Assembly: GCA_963682025.1 (NCBI GenBank)
Contig: OY821518.1
Location: 9,429,590-9,493,589, forward strand
Direction: 5' to 3'
Length of the DNA: 64,000 bases
DNA from: Cordilura impudica
Taxonomy: Eukaryota > Arthropoda > Insecta > Diptera > Scathophagidae
Shown here: positions 24,201 through 34,611 of the stretch, piece by piece
How the letters are laid out: the number at the start of each line of letters is the position of its first letter
How positions within the stretch are numbered: the first letter of the stretch is position 1
Made by a program: the position numbers and the translations under genes
Notes under the pieces: model-generated
What the model was told of the DNA's origin: nothing
Database searches by the model: none
What the model saw: only the letters and a program-made list of their open reading frames with translations

Positions 24201-24485
24201 AAACTAAATTAAACGAGAAGTTATGTCATATAACCGGAAACGCATGCATATAGGTATATAACCTAAATGCATGCCCATCAGCAACCACGATGACCAAAAA
24301 GCAAACACCGAAATAAATCCGAAATAATAGAAAAGACGAAAACCAACCCAAAGAATTTGCTGAAATAAATTGGTATTAAGTTTAAGAAATTGTTTACTTT
24401 TTCATTTACATTTATTATCAAGACTCAAACCGAGGTGGAGGGTATCAAAGATTCGGCAGAGCCGAATTTAACACTCTTACTTGTT
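21266..24485 (-). mobile_element. 3.2-kb non-coding element P with CAAGTAAG...GGGTATA-type termini
   Basis: Read on the minus strand it begins aacaagtaagagtgttaa, has the palindrome attcggctctgccgaat, then tttgataccctccacc. It ends with ctctgcacactggagtggag then ggtata at 21266. Its layout is the same as the 0.8-kb A family (CAAGTAAG, short palindrome, ATACCCT ... GGGTATA) although the interiors differ. It includes tgtccgtctgtccgtctgtg near 21401. No transposase or other protein is recognised; the open frames are short and A/T-biased. Confidence 0.7.
23961..24090 (+). repeat. Tandem duplication, 70-bp unit, two copies
   Basis: The unit starts ggttattattttgttactca and ends atttggccagttt. It occurs at 23961-24030 and 24031-24090 and differs only in the trailing T-run. 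It lies inside element P. Confidence 0.9.
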
Positions 24486-24699
24486 TTTTTAAGCTTCACG
24501 CTCTATTGCATCAGTAATTAAAATGATGCCATAGTTGCAAAAATTTGCGGCAGCACTTTCAATTGTTTGCATAAAAAAAACTTTTGACGTAAATCAGTGC
24601 TGCCAAGTGATGCTTTTTTGAACGTTTTACTTTTATTATGCTGCAGTGATGCATAACTACTGCATTTACGAACGTACCCTGTATTCTTGTTTGGCTTTA

Positions 24700-25180
24700 A
24701 AATGAGTTGTGAAGTGAAAATACGTGAATAAATTATTAGATTGATTAAAGAAAATCCAAATTGGACTTTAAAAAAACAATTGCAATTGCAAAGTTTCGAA
24801 AAATTCCGTTTCGCATATCATTAAAAACTATGCTGAGCGTTTAACTATTGATAGGAAAAGTCATTGGTAAAAAAAGGTTTTAATAACCCAAAAAAGGTAG
24901 TCGCTCTTTTTAGAAAATCCCAATATATCGGGTAGAAAAGTAGCCGAAAAAGTACAATGCTCTAAAGTTTTTGTCAGAAAAGTAAAAAAGATGGACTAAA
25001 GTCATAGAAAATCCACAAAGTTCCTGACAGAAATTCCAAAAAGAAAAGTGATGCAAAAAAAGAGCTAAAATACTTTACAAAGATGCTACCTTGCAATACT
25101 CCGGATGTTATTCGCTATAACTCAGAATATTGCTGTTCGCATTTACTCTATAGCATCTGTCGGTAATATATGATTCGACC
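24700..25180 (+). pseudogene. Tc1/mariner-superfamily transposase relic (N-terminal half)
   Basis: Across three frames I read LIKENPNWT, then VSHIIKNYAERLTIDRKSHW, then LENPNISGRKVAEKVQCSK (second HTH), then KVPDRNSKKKSDAK. The order and wording match a Tc1/mariner transposase DNA-binding domain, where KVQK.PDRN precedes the catalytic domain. The catalytic part is missing after about 25180. A related relic lies at 27870-28430 on the other strand. Confidence 0.6.
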
Positions 25181-25764
25181 ATTTTCTTCGTAGGTTAGTT
25201 TTAAGTTTTTGAATTAATGTCAAGTGACAAAATCTGTCAAATGCCTCCCAGTCATTATTTTATTAAATTATTGATCATATTCGAGTCTTTTTCGACTCAT
25301 CTGCACGATTAAAACAATCATAAATGAACTAATTTTCTGATCGTAAAAGACTCTTTAGCCGGATGAAAATGGTACCCTACCCTTCTGGAAGAGTCTTTTA
25401 TTAATCGCTGTTCTGATTAGTTTATACTTTTTTGCGATTTATATTTGTACACATTTGCGAGTCTTTTTCGAGTCATGTATCAATCCTATTTCTAATCGTT
25501 TGTATTTCAAAACGAAAAATTAATTATTTGTTATTTAATTTTTAGCTTTTGGCAAAAATTTTTCTAAAAAACGGCTGGTTAGGTCTCAATTTTAATGTAA
25601 ACTAAGGTTTACAATTTTCTCCCGACGTTTCAAAATATACACGAAAAATTAATTATATTAATCCAATAAGTTTATTTAAAAAGATTTACATATATATAAC
25701 AACAGGACTATTTTATTGAATGAAAAATAAATTAATAAATTAAACAAATTAAAAACAAAAAATA
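25181..25764. other. No gene; short repeated cgagtctttttcga motif
   Basis: A tcgagtctttttcga-type motif occurs near 25281 and 25459, with agagtcttttattaatcg near 25390. This may be remnants of an inverted-repeat element, but the boundaries are unclear. Confidence 0.35.
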
Positions 25765-26090
25765 AATGGTGCGTGGTAGAGCAGAAAAAAGCATATATTT
25801 CTAAAAATTCATAACTACACTGTATTCTTAATCGGACCGGTTTCTGGCATTTCAGCCTTCATCAGCGATTTATTGAACATTGTGATAATTGTTATGTTTT
25901 AATTGAATAGATTGTTTCTATATGAAATTTTTCTACTTAGGACGGCCGTGAGGTTTGAACCTGCGTCTATCTCACATACACTCGTACTTGCACTTTTTGG
26001 TCAGCGCTTTAACACACTCAGTTTACATACCGTACAGCTTTTACTTCGTATTAATCTCAGAAGATACAACTCTGTTCAAACAAACAGTCA
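25765..26090 (-). repeat. Dispersed repeat S with tRNA-like promoter box, copy 1
   Basis: This is about 90% similar by eye to 52177-52530. Read on the minus strand it contains gagtgtgttaaagcgctgac followed by caggttcaaacct (25951-25963), close to a Pol III B box. Homology continues on both sides, with an A/T-rich tail near 25750. It may be a tRNA-derived SINE, but an upstream conserved block (cagaagatacaactctg) does not fit a simple tRNA head. Confidence 0.55.
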
Positions 26091-26265
26091 ATTTGTAAAA
26101 TTAAAAATGCTCCACAGATACATATAAACAATTTAATTTCAACGTTTTCTCTTTGTCACCCGGCTCATGATTTCGTCTGTGCCTTTGAATTTGGGACGGA
26201 AAATAGCTAAGACCAAAAATATTAATTTAATTTTTTCAATAACAGCATTACATATGTACCTGCTC

Positions 26266-26440
26266 TTAATGATTGTTATTAAGAACCACCTTTTTGGTGC
26301 TTGGCTTATTGCTGGTCCCCTTCCAACTGTATAAAGAAGCCAATTCTTCCGAAAATACTTTTTGAATAGTGGCTCTTATAAATTGAGCGGGTCCTTCACC
26401 GCCTGTTTTTTTCAATAAAATCCTTCTAAAAATTTTTATG
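26266..26440 (-). pseudogene. C-terminal fragment of a DUF4806/BEN-like coding sequence
   Basis: The minus strand reads open through KKTGGEGPAQFIRATIQ and VFSEELASLYSWKGTSNK to a stop at 26266. This resembles the C-terminal end of DUF4806/BEN-type nuclear proteins, which are often multicopy in insects. The reading is cut at 26440 by the inverted-repeat element next to it. The family name is an inference from a short match; the open, polar, non-repetitive character is what is seen. Confidence 0.4.
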
Positions 26441-27002
26441 ATTTAAGAGCTGTACGCAGCTTGCTAAGGAATCTTAACAGAAAATTTTCATATATTTCTT
26501 AAAGAAAAAACAGCACAAAAGTACCTTTCAGTGCAACGCTAGAAATCAGCTGTTTTCCGTCAATTATTAAGAATTGTGAAATTGAAAACAAATCAATTCT
26601 TCGGTTCTGCTTTATTTGGCCTGCTAAACGCTTTTTAAGCTCAGTATCAAAATTATCCATCCGCTTCTTGTTTTTTTTTTTTGCCGAATTTTGTTCGTTT
26701 TTTCCCATGTTTGCAACTGAAAAATAACTTTTATTTTTTTTAGCATATTACATTTTGTTTATGCTTACCTCTCTTGTCAAAATTCCTTTCAGAAAGAACG
26801 AAAAATTTGATATTCCTGCTCAAAGCCTGGGTTGCCTAACTTCATTTACGTCAAAAAAAAGTAGTAAAAACAATACTACTTTTTTAAAAAGCTGCGGACT
26901 ATCAACAGAAATTTTTTGACAGAAAAATTCCTTAAGCATTTCTGAAGCGTTTTTTTATATGAAGTTTTTGATTCCTTAGCAAGCTGCGTACAGGCCTTTA
27001 TA
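26441..27002. mobile_element. MITE with near-perfect 22-bp inverted ends, TTA-type target
   Basis: tgtacgcagcttgctaagga near 26456 is matched by its complement near 26975-26996. TTA occurs just outside both ends, which would fit a Harbinger-type target (inference). The interior has a minus-strand frame of 69 codons starting MGKNEQNSAKKKNKK (26708-26499), basic and unrecognised. Confidence 0.65.
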
Positions 27003-27869
27003 ACCAAATTACTAAGTCACTGTTAAATTTGTTCTCATGTAACTTAAAAAGCTGAACTTCACACCACGATTCGACTGATATAAACAGAAATTCACAATAT
27101 TCAAATATTTAACACCGTTATAAGCAAAACCATCAGCATAACAACCAGTTTATCATCGTCAAGCCATGACGAATGACTTTATTTTCAATAAATCACTTTT
27201 TAAGCGTGAGCGCGAATTATTTTGGAGTCGTTTCTCAAGTGCGTAAGTGATTAATCAGTTGTTGGTCATCAAAGTACTCGAAGAAGACTTGATAATTTTA
27301 AACAAAATAAGCCTCCAAATCACTTTTTAAGCGTAAGCGAGAATCATTATCGGGTCTTTTTTTAATCACGCACGAAATTAATCAGAGTTTAATGATTTAT
27401 GGGTGAAAAAACTCGATTCGTTTTATAAAATGATTCATATGTGAATTAAAATAGTTTTTGTATTAAATAGAACTGTTGAAATCCGGTCGCGCACGTGTTA
27501 AAAATATCTATTTAAAAAAATGCGATTTAATAGTGTTGATATACAAATTATTGTTTATTTATTGAAACGTTTAAGAATAAATTAAATATCACTAGATACT
27601 ACTAAATAAAAATTCGCGTTTTTATCTTGATGCAATAGTTTTCTACTTATTCCAAAATAATATATTAAAAAAAAAAAATGATTGTTTATAACAACACCAT
27701 CGTTCTTCTTTAATTTACCTTTAATAATAGCCCAATGTTTTTCAATTAGTCGAAACTAGGGCCAATAAGGTGTGTTCATATGTTTTTTGTGTTACATCGA
27801 CAATAAGCTAAATCAGGTCAAAACTTTAAGAGGCAGCAAACATTTCTGGAGACATTCTTTTATATAAAT
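27003..27869. other. No gene; two direct repeats
   Basis: The motif aaatcactttttaagcgt occurs at about 27190 and 27316, each followed by a similar agcgagaat stretch. Nothing else is recognised. Confidence 0.4.
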
Positions 27870-28430
27870 AGTCAAAGTCAAAGTTGCCAGTGAAAATAAC
27901 TTACCAAACTATGATAATCTTTTGCTAAATATGTAATTTTTTTTATACTTGCGATTTGGTTTGGCTCCACCATAAAATTTAGGTCCTGTTAAAGGTCCAT
28001 TTTAACAAAGGTTTTATCATCCTTAATAAGGCAGCCCGTTTTTTGCAACTATATTTTGCTTTTCAGTGCGATTTGGATATATAATTGTACGATATTTTTA
28101 TGAGCCAGCATCTAGACGTTTTCTTCTTGCTGTACTTACCCTGGTGTTATATTTTTAGCACCATCATTATCGGAAACACCTGAATTGAGGTTTATAGAAC
28201 GTAGTACATTCTTCGTAAGTTCTTGAACTCTTTTACTAACTTTGTATGCTTTCTTTTTTATTTACGATCCGTGTTAAAGGTGGTTTTTGTTAACGTTTAA
28301 TAACATCATTCACCTTACTTTGTGGAAGGTTTAGTTTTTGAACAATAATTGAACACCCGAATCTGTTGGATAATTGTATTGTAAAAGACGGAAATAAATA
28401 TGTTATACAGCCCTGCAAAAAAATGTAATA
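27870..28430 (-). pseudogene. Tc1/mariner-superfamily transposase relic
   Basis: Minus-strand frames give FGCSIIVQKLNLPQSKV and NDVIKR (first HTH), RSINLNSGVSDND (second HTH), ARRKRLDAG, YPNRTEKQNIVAKN, and finally GCLIKDDKTFVKMDL, which resembles the first catalytic DDET block. The order matches the relic at 24700. Multiple stops and frameshifts are present. The last two catalytic blocks are not seen. Confidence 0.6.
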
Positions 28431-28708
28431 GATTAAGAAGCAAACTTATGTTTATTTTAAAATTTAAAAAAAAGTAAGAAATAAAATATTAAATCCTACG
28501 AAAATAAAAATCTCAAAATCATACGCAAAAAAATACAACCTTGCCATAGTTGGATAGACATTGTTGTTCTTCCTTGTATTCGGCTAATTACTCTTGTCTA
28601 AATCTGTATAATTTTCCATAAAGAATCTCCTTTTGGGTAAAATTTATTTTTTATTAATTTTTTTTTTATTTTTTTTTAAATATTTTTTCAAATATATTGT
28701 ATATAATA

Positions 28709-29049
28709 CTAGCAAATTCCAGCGCTCGAAATTCGAGTGCAATTTCTAGACAGCTTTATTTATTAACTTAGCCAATTCACAAACCCACACTTTATGGTTT
28801 ATTGTTATTGTGAATGAAGATAACGAACTCATTAACTCACACATAGAATTGTATAATTTTATGTATGTGTTAGTAGCAACTTTAAATGCAATTTACTCAA
28901 AATAAAGGAAAAAATTTAAAAATATGTAAATCTGCAAAATGGCTAAAAAGAAATACCTTTCAAATAATATACGTTTGTTCAAAATCGGGATAAAACGGTA
29001 GAACAAAACATCGATCACAAGAAATCGCCTAGACTATTTATATTATAGA
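28709..29049 (-). mobile_element. Non-autonomous Helitron H3
   Basis: On the minus strand it starts TCTATAATATAAATAG at 29049 with A before it. It ends with the hairpin cactcgaatttcgagcg then CTAG at 28709 with T after it. Length 341 bp. The inner blocks are the same as in the other copies (gttctaccgttttatcccg, actaacacatacataaaat). Confidence 0.88.
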
Positions 29050-29858
29050 TATTATATTTTTTTTTCACTTTATTGGGGAAAAACTTGTTTTCGCATGCTA
29101 ACGAGAGAAAATTCGCAAGGTTGCATTCGAATGATCACTCTAGGATTAGCCCAGAATCAGAAATTTCGTTACATATTCTTCGTTATCGTTGGAAAGAAAA
29201 TAAAACAAATTTCGGAATAATTTTCTTTATTTCTCAACATAATCTCAATTTAACTTGATACCCATTTCCCAGCGATATTCAATACCCGGTTCATAGTATG
29301 GACCGCCTAGCTTATTAAAAAGGCCATCAACCGCAGACTCCACCTCTTCATTGTTAGCAAATCTTTTACCACCGATCCATTTTTTCCAGTTTGGAAATAC
29401 ATGGTAATCCGAGGGAACAAAATCTGGCGAATAAGGAGATGAAGCAATTCGAACTATAATTCATGGATTTTGGCCATTGCAAACATCCCATAAATGCTGC
29501 AATAAGTTAGCATAATACTCGCCGTTGATTGTTTTTCCTTTTTGAAGTTAATCAATCAAAATTATTCCACGAACATTCCAAAAAACAGATTTCATAGCCT
29601 TGGCTGCAGATGGAACTGTCTTAGCCTTGTTTGGACACGATTCTCCCATTTCAGTCCACTGTTTTGACTGTTCCTTTGTCTAAGGTGTGAAGTGGTGGAC
29701 CGATGTCTCATCCATGGTTACGAATCGACGTCAAAACCCAGCTTTATTGCGGTGAAACATCGCCATACACTCAATTGACACATATTCATTACGCTGGTTT
29801 TGTTCTATTATGAGAAAACTCGGCACCCATCTTTCTCATTTCCAAATTTTCGGTCAGT

Positions 29859-29863
29859 ATCCG
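29859..29863. other. gypsy insertion, left target-site duplication (atccg)
   Basis: The five bases atccg precede the 5' LTR and recur at 34612-34616 after the 3' LTR. Both lie inside the mariner relic sequence. Confidence 0.95.
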
Positions 29864-30076
29864 TGTTGAAATCTTTCTATAAATACTTGTAATTATATAA
29901 CTATAAACTACTTTACTTTTTTATATTTTATTTCATCGTTCATTCAAATTATTTTCTCTCAAATTTGTTTCAAGAAATTAATTTCATTCGATAGTTTATT
30001 TTCAAATAAATAGTTTTATTCTTTTCTTATTGAATTGTGTTTTTAATTTAAACATTTGATTTAAATAATTCTAACA
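29864..30076 (+). repeat. 5' LTR of the gypsy element (213 bp)
   Basis: Starts tgttgaaatctttctataaa and ends aataattctaaca. It matches 34399-34611 throughout. Its A/T-rich body has no canonical signal I can assign with confidence. Confidence 0.93.
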
Positions 30077-30079
30077 TTT

Positions 30080-30093
30080 TTGGCGACGAGGAA
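30080..30093 (+). other. Probable tRNA primer-binding site
   Basis: The sequence ttTGGCGACGAGGAA follows the 5' LTR within four bases. TGG at this spot would pair with a tRNA 3' CCA. I cannot name the tRNA with confidence. Confidence 0.6.
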
Positions 30094-30112
30094 TTTAAAT
30101 TTTCTTACAATA

Positions 30113-33100
30113 ATGGATATTCAAGCGTTTTCTAAAATAATGCAACAATTGCAAGTATCAAATCAACAATTCATGGCGCAAATGCTGCACGAGAACCAGC
30201 AGCTGTTAGCCAATGCATTTCAACAGATTAAGCAACCATCTGCAATATCATCATTCAGAAGTTTTAATAAGGATGTTGATAAATGGTCAACATACGTTCT
30301 ACAGTTAGAGCAACATTTTTTGGCCAACTGTGTTCACGAAGACGATACAAAGCGTGCATGCTTACTTAGTTGGATTGGCAGTGAGTCGCTCGAACTCCTC
30401 CAGAAAATCTTCAATGGTCAAGCTCAAATCAAAAGTTTTGGAGAATTGACTTCTGCGCTCAATGACCATTTTGTTAAGAAGCAGCACATCCTTGCTGCTA
30501 GATTCAAGTTTTATAAAACAACTATGAAATCAAATCATTCTTATACTGATTGGGTAGCTGAACTACGTGGTGCAGCAAAAGACTGCATGTTTCAATGTGA
30601 GAAAGATGATTGTGCAGAATCTTATGTTGACAACAAAATTCGTGATATGATTGTAATTCACACCCCGCATGATAAGGTGCGTACTTCAGCACTACAAAAA
30701 TCGAATCCATCGCTGGAAGATGTTCTTCAGATTGCAACAATTTATGAAGCGACCACGAATACTTGTTTGGAAATAAAAGGCGAAGACAAAAGCCCATCTG
30801 AAGTAAACGCTGTTTATCAGAAGTCAAATTTTCAACCATCCCATAGAAGTCGATATCAAGATCAGAGCTCATCAAAAGAATTTCGAAAATCTTGTCCTGG
30901 TTGTGGAAAGTCACATCAGCGAAATCAATGTTTTCATTATAAAAATAAATCCATATGCAACACCTGTTCGAAACCGGGTCATATTTCGAGCGTTTGTCAG
31001 TCATTATCATCTACTGACCATAACCGCTCGAACTCTACACATCGGAACAGAGCTCCAAGACCGAATCACCAAAGTAACGTAAACGCTGTCCATGACGAAT
31101 CGTTCGAGACAATTGAACTGGCAGAAGTTGTTGGACAATTTTTTGAAAATGTGGAGCAGTCGTCGAGCACTGTCAACAAAGCGCAGAAAATCTTCGTCGA
31201 CATGCAAATCAACAAACAGATCTTAAGTTTCCAAGTCGATACAGGTGCAACATGCTCGCTTGTTGGACTTTCAGGATACCAGCATCTGGGACAACCGGAA
31301 TGCATGACCACTGATAAAGTATTAAGAACGTATGGTGGAAGCGTACTTCCATTAAAAGGAATCACTAATGTCGATGTCTTATGGAATGGTAACACACAAA
31401 GCTTACCGCTGCTAGTCGTTGAAAGCGAGAAAGCATCAAACATCCTTGGTTTAGACTGGTTCCGGAAGTTAAATTTTGAAATCAATATTCCTTTTGTCAA
31501 ATCCGGCATTGATCAATGCCATTCATCTTCTTCAAATTCAGCAACTCAACAATCACTTTCTGATTCACTTAGGACTCTCTGTGAAAATAACGATTCACTT
31601 TTTTCATCTACTCTTGGACATTGTACAACTTTCAAAGCAGAAATCGTACTCAAGTCAGACGCCCGCCCAAAGTATTATAAACCATATAACATACCATTTG
31701 CACAATATAACGCTGTACGATTTGAGCTCGATCGCTTGATTGCGCTGAAGGTACTTAAAGCTGTAAAATCAAGTGAGTGGGCTGCTCCCATCGTTGTTGT
31801 GAAGAAACCAGATGGGAGATTGCGAATCTGTGCGGATTTTAAGGTAACTCTAAATGCACAGATAGAAATTGATAGGTATCCAATTCCCCGAATAGAGGAA
31901 TTGTTCCATAAGCTACAAGGCGGTCAATATTTCACAAAAATCGATCTTAGTGATGCATATCTTCAAATTGAGCTATGCGAATCTTCAAAAAAACTAATGG
32001 TTATCAACACCCCCTTTGGATTATTTCAATATCAAAGGATGCCGTTCGGAATTTCCAGTGCACCTGGTATTTTTCAAAGATTTATGGAAACAGTCGTATC
32101 AGATGTACCTGGTTGTGCGGTTTATTTAGATGATATTATTGTAACTGGACGAAATCACGAAGAACACATTCAAAATGTCAGCAAAATTTTCCAAAATCTT
32201 AAACAACATGGACTTAGATGCAATAAAGAAAAAAGCTTCTTTGCGAAAAAACGTGTCGAATATGTCGGACATATTATTGACGCAAAAGGAGTTATGCCAT
32301 CGGAAAAACGACTAGATGCAATAAATCTAATGCCCAGGCCACAAAATATCAAAGAGCTTGAAGCTTTCATTGGTAAGTTGAACTATTACAACAAGTTCAT
32401 ACCAAACTTTTCAGAAAAAGCTGCAGCTCTTAATCAACTAAGAAGAACCAATGCTAACTTCGATTGGGGTGATCAACAAGAAAAAGCATTTCAATCTCTG
32501 AAGGATGCCATTGTACAGGTAGTACGTCTTGTACATTATAACGACAAATTTCCAATCATCTTAGCAACTGATGCTTCTAAGCTTGGTATTGGAGCAGTAT
32601 TGTCCCATCGCTACCCTGATGGTTCCGAAAAGCCAATCGCATTCGCTTCAAAAACTCTTACCGAAAGTCAAGTAAATTATTCGCAAATTGAAAAGGAAGC
32701 TCTATCGATCATATTTGGAGTAACACGTTTTCACCAGTATCTTTTTGGAAGACATTTCGAACTGGTAACTGACCACCAAGCTCTTACGACATTATTTCAT
32801 CCATATAAGAAGCTACCAGTCATGACTCTACATCGGTTACAGCGGTGGGCCATTATTCTTCAAGCTTACGATTATAAGATAAAATATAAAAATACTACAC
32901 AACACGCTAACGCTGATGCACTTTCTAGACTTCCAATTGGAGAAGATCACGAATTCGATGAGAAGGAACAGCATATGCTCAATATTGAAGACACGTATCA
33001 AGCAACCATCATTGAATTTCCAATCAACTCTTATATTGTTGCTGAGCACACAATGCAAGACAACATTCTTAAAGCGGTAATTCGGAATGTTGTTAATGGA

Positions 33101-33478
33101 TGGCCAGTGTATATGTCAAAATCTGAAGATGATTTAATACCATATTTCAATCGAAAACTCTCATTATCATTCCATAGCGGAGTTCTTCTTCTCCACACCG
33201 AATACACACGGGTCGTTATACCGTTCAAACTTCGGGAAAAAGTATTACAAATGCTTCATGAAGGTCACTGGGGAACAAGTAGGATAAAACAAATGGCCCG
33301 TCGGTACGTATGGTTTCCAAAGATAGACGAAGCGATCGAAAAGTTATGCAGTACATGCTCGGTATGCCAAGAAACTGCTAGGAGTCCTAAACGTATTTTC
33401 TCGACATGGCCAGAAGCTAAACAACCATGGGAAAGGATCCATATTGATTTTGCTGGTCCTTTTTTCTCCCGTATGTAG
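30113..33478 (+). CDS. gypsy Gag-Pol polyprotein, ended early by TAG in integrase
   Basis: This polyprotein makes the particle and copies the element. The reading frame is open from before 30080; the first ATG in frame is at 30113, preceded by an acaata context, and I take that as the start. Gag covers about 30113-30890. Two cysteine knuckles lie at 30893-30997 (CPGCGKSHQRNQC, CNTCSKPGHISSVC). The aspartic protease motif FQVDTGATCSLVG is near 31229. In the reverse transcriptase, LRICADF is near 31820 and the catalytic YLDD at 32122-32133. RNase H follows (LATDASKLGIGAVL near 32566, TDHQAL near 32768). Integrase begins with an HHCC zinc module (HEGHWG ... CSTCSVC, 33258-33367) and HIDFAGPF. 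The in-frame TAG at 33476-33478 stops translation between the first and second integrase catalytic residues. Confidence 0.93.
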   Translation: MDIQAFSKIMQQLQVSNQQFMAQMLHENQQLLANAFQQIKQPSAISSFRSFNKDVDKWSTYVLQLEQHFLANCVHEDDTKRACLLSWIGSESLELLQKIFNGQAQIKSFGELTSALNDHFVKKQHILAARFKFYKTTMKSNHSYTDWVAELRGAAKDCMFQCEKDDCAESYVDNKIRDMIVIHTPHDKVRTSALQKSNPSLEDVLQIATIYEATTNTCLEIKGEDKSPSEVNAVYQKSNFQPSHRSRYQDQSSSKEFRKSCPGCGKSHQRNQCFHYKNKSICNTCSKPGHISSVCQSLSSTDHNRSNSTHRNRAPRPNHQSNVNAVHDESFETIELAEVVGQFFENVEQSSSTVNKAQKIFVDMQINKQILSFQVDTGATCSLVGLSGYQHLGQPECMTTDKVLRTYGGSVLPLKGITNVDVLWNGNTQSLPLLVVESEKASNILGLDWFRKLNFEINIPFVKSGIDQCHSSSSNSATQQSLSDSLRTLCENNDSLFSSTLGHCTTFKAEIVLKSDARPKYYKPYNIPFAQYNAVRFELDRLIALKVLKAVKSSEWAAPIVVVKKPDGRLRICADFKVTLNAQIEIDRYPIPRIEELFHKLQGGQYFTKIDLSDAYLQIELCESSKKLMVINTPFGLFQYQRMPFGISSAPGIFQRFMETVVSDVPGCAVYLDDIIVTGRNHEEHIQNVSKIFQNLKQHGLRCNKEKSFFAKKRVEYVGHIIDAKGVMPSEKRLDAINLMPRPQNIKELEAFIGKLNYYNKFIPNFSEKAAALNQLRRTNANFDWGDQQEKAFQSLKDAIVQVVRLVHYNDKFPIILATDASKLGIGAVLSHRYPDGSEKPIAFASKTLTESQVNYSQIEKEALSIIFGVTRFHQYLFGRHFELVTDHQALTTLFHPYKKLPVMTLHRLQRWAIILQAYDYKIKYKNTTQHANADALSRLPIGEDHEFDEKEQHMLNIEDTYQATIIEFPINSYIVAEHTMQDNILKAVIRNVVNGWPVYMSKSEDDLIPYFNRKLSLSFHSGVLLLHTEYTRVVIPFKLREKVLQMLHEGHWGTSRIKQMARRYVWFPKIDEAIEKLCSTCSVCQETARSPKRIFSTWPEAKQPWERIHIDFAGPFFSRM

Positions 33479-34387
33479 CTCATTGTTGTGGATTCGTTTT
33501 CAAAGTTTCCATATGTAGTAGAATTGTCAACAGCAACTTCGTCAACCACAATCCATGCTTTACAAGAAATATTTTCCGTGGAGGGGCTTCCGAGCACAAT
33601 CGTCAGTGATAATGGAGCTCAATTTACTTCAACGGAATTCCAAATTTTTTGCAAGCTAAACTCCATTGAACATCTCACAATTGCACCTTTCCACCCAGCA
33701 TCCAATGGGTTAGCTGAAAGGACAGTAAGAACATTTAAAGATTCTTTTAAAAAAATTATACAGGATAACGATAATAGACACCGAGCTTTGTATAAGTACT
33801 TAACCACTTTTAGAGTAACACCAAACCCATTGACAGGAAAATCTCCTTCTGAAATCATACATGGTCGGCAACCTCGAACAATTTTATCTGCATTATTTCC
33901 ATCTAGACCACAAAAGGAACAACACAACACAAAGTTTGTAGTTGGTCAGCATGTACTCGCTCGAAACTTTATTGGAAGCAAAAAATGGGTTAGCGGAGTA
34001 ATCAAACAGGTAGATGGTCGTTTAATGTATAGAATTGAAACTGGACATAGAATTATACGAAGACATCAAAATCAGCTACGACCTAAAATGGAGATCTCTA
34101 CATCAAGTCAATTCCAGCCATCAAATGTAAATGGTAATGATGATATCGATATAGACCTTGAACAGAACTGCAGCATTCCCGATCAAAGAAATCCACACCC
34201 CACAATCAACAATCCAGTACAGAATTCAGAAGTATCATTACCCGGCTCAGATTCAAGTGGTTTTTCGCGTCAAACAACTAGCAATGCTTGTGGTGTGGAG
34301 ATGCCAGAAATCAATTTACAATTGCGTCGTTCTGAACGGTTTAAAAAGAAAACAGTTCGGTTTGAACCTTACTACAAAACAAACTAA
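33479..34387 (+). pseudogene. gypsy integrase remainder, same frame after the TAG
   Basis: Translation would continue in the same frame directly after the TAG (LIVVDSFSKFPYVVEL). It carries the second catalytic Asp in IVSDNGAQF near 33600 and the Glu in SNGLAERTVRTFK near 33702. A C-terminal GPY/F-like module follows (GSKKWVSGVIKQVDGRLMYR near 33977), then a polar tail to the stop at 34387. It has no further stops or frameshifts. A single nonsense change, or readthrough, is therefore all that separates it from the upstream frame. No start codon serves this part alone. Confidence 0.88.
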
Positions 34388-34398
34388 GTCGCAGGGAA

Positions 34399-34611
34399 TG
34401 TTGAAATCTTTCTATAAATACTTGTAATTATATAACTATAAACTACTTTACTTTTTTATATTTTATTTCATCGTTCATTCAAATTATTTTCTCTCAAATT
34501 TGTTTCAAGAAATTAATTTCATTCGATAGTTTATTTTCAAATAAATAGTTTTATTCTTTTCTTATTGAATTGTGTTTTTAATTTAAACATTTGATTTAAA
34601 TAATTCTAACA
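34399..34611 (+). repeat. 3' LTR of the gypsy element (213 bp)
   Basis: Matches the 5' LTR over its full length. A short purine-rich stretch (gcagggaa, 34391-34398) lies directly before it and is the likely plus-strand primer. The duplication atccg follows at 34612-34616. Confidence 0.93.

Larger units (their letters stand above)
20866..24679. mobile_element. MITE E, copy split by a 3.2-kb insertion
   Basis: Its ends are gggtacgttcgtcaatgcag (20866) and the complement of gggtacgttcgtaaatgcag (24660-24679). The two halves, 20866-21265 and 24486-24679, together match the intact inverted copy at 38552-39099. Sequence 21266-24485 is the interrupting element. Small changes near the join (tgcatcaatgttcaa) make the exact pre-insertion bases uncertain. 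Confidence 0.85.
29864..34611 (+). mobile_element. Ty3/gypsy LTR retrotransposon, full length (4748 bp)
   Basis: Two 213-bp LTRs enclose a gag-pol region and the whole is flanked by a 5-bp atccg duplication. Domain order is gag with zinc knuckles, protease, reverse transcriptase, RNase H, integrase; this order defines Ty3/gypsy. There is no envelope frame. A mag-like clade is my best guess from the paired knuckles and overall length, not a proven placement. The LTRs match base for base in my reading, so the insertion should be recent. Confidence 0.95.

Noticed and set aside
30522..31010. A 162-codon minus-strand frame opposite gag
   Set aside because: It is antisense to the clearly conserved gag and zinc-knuckle frame and has no domain.
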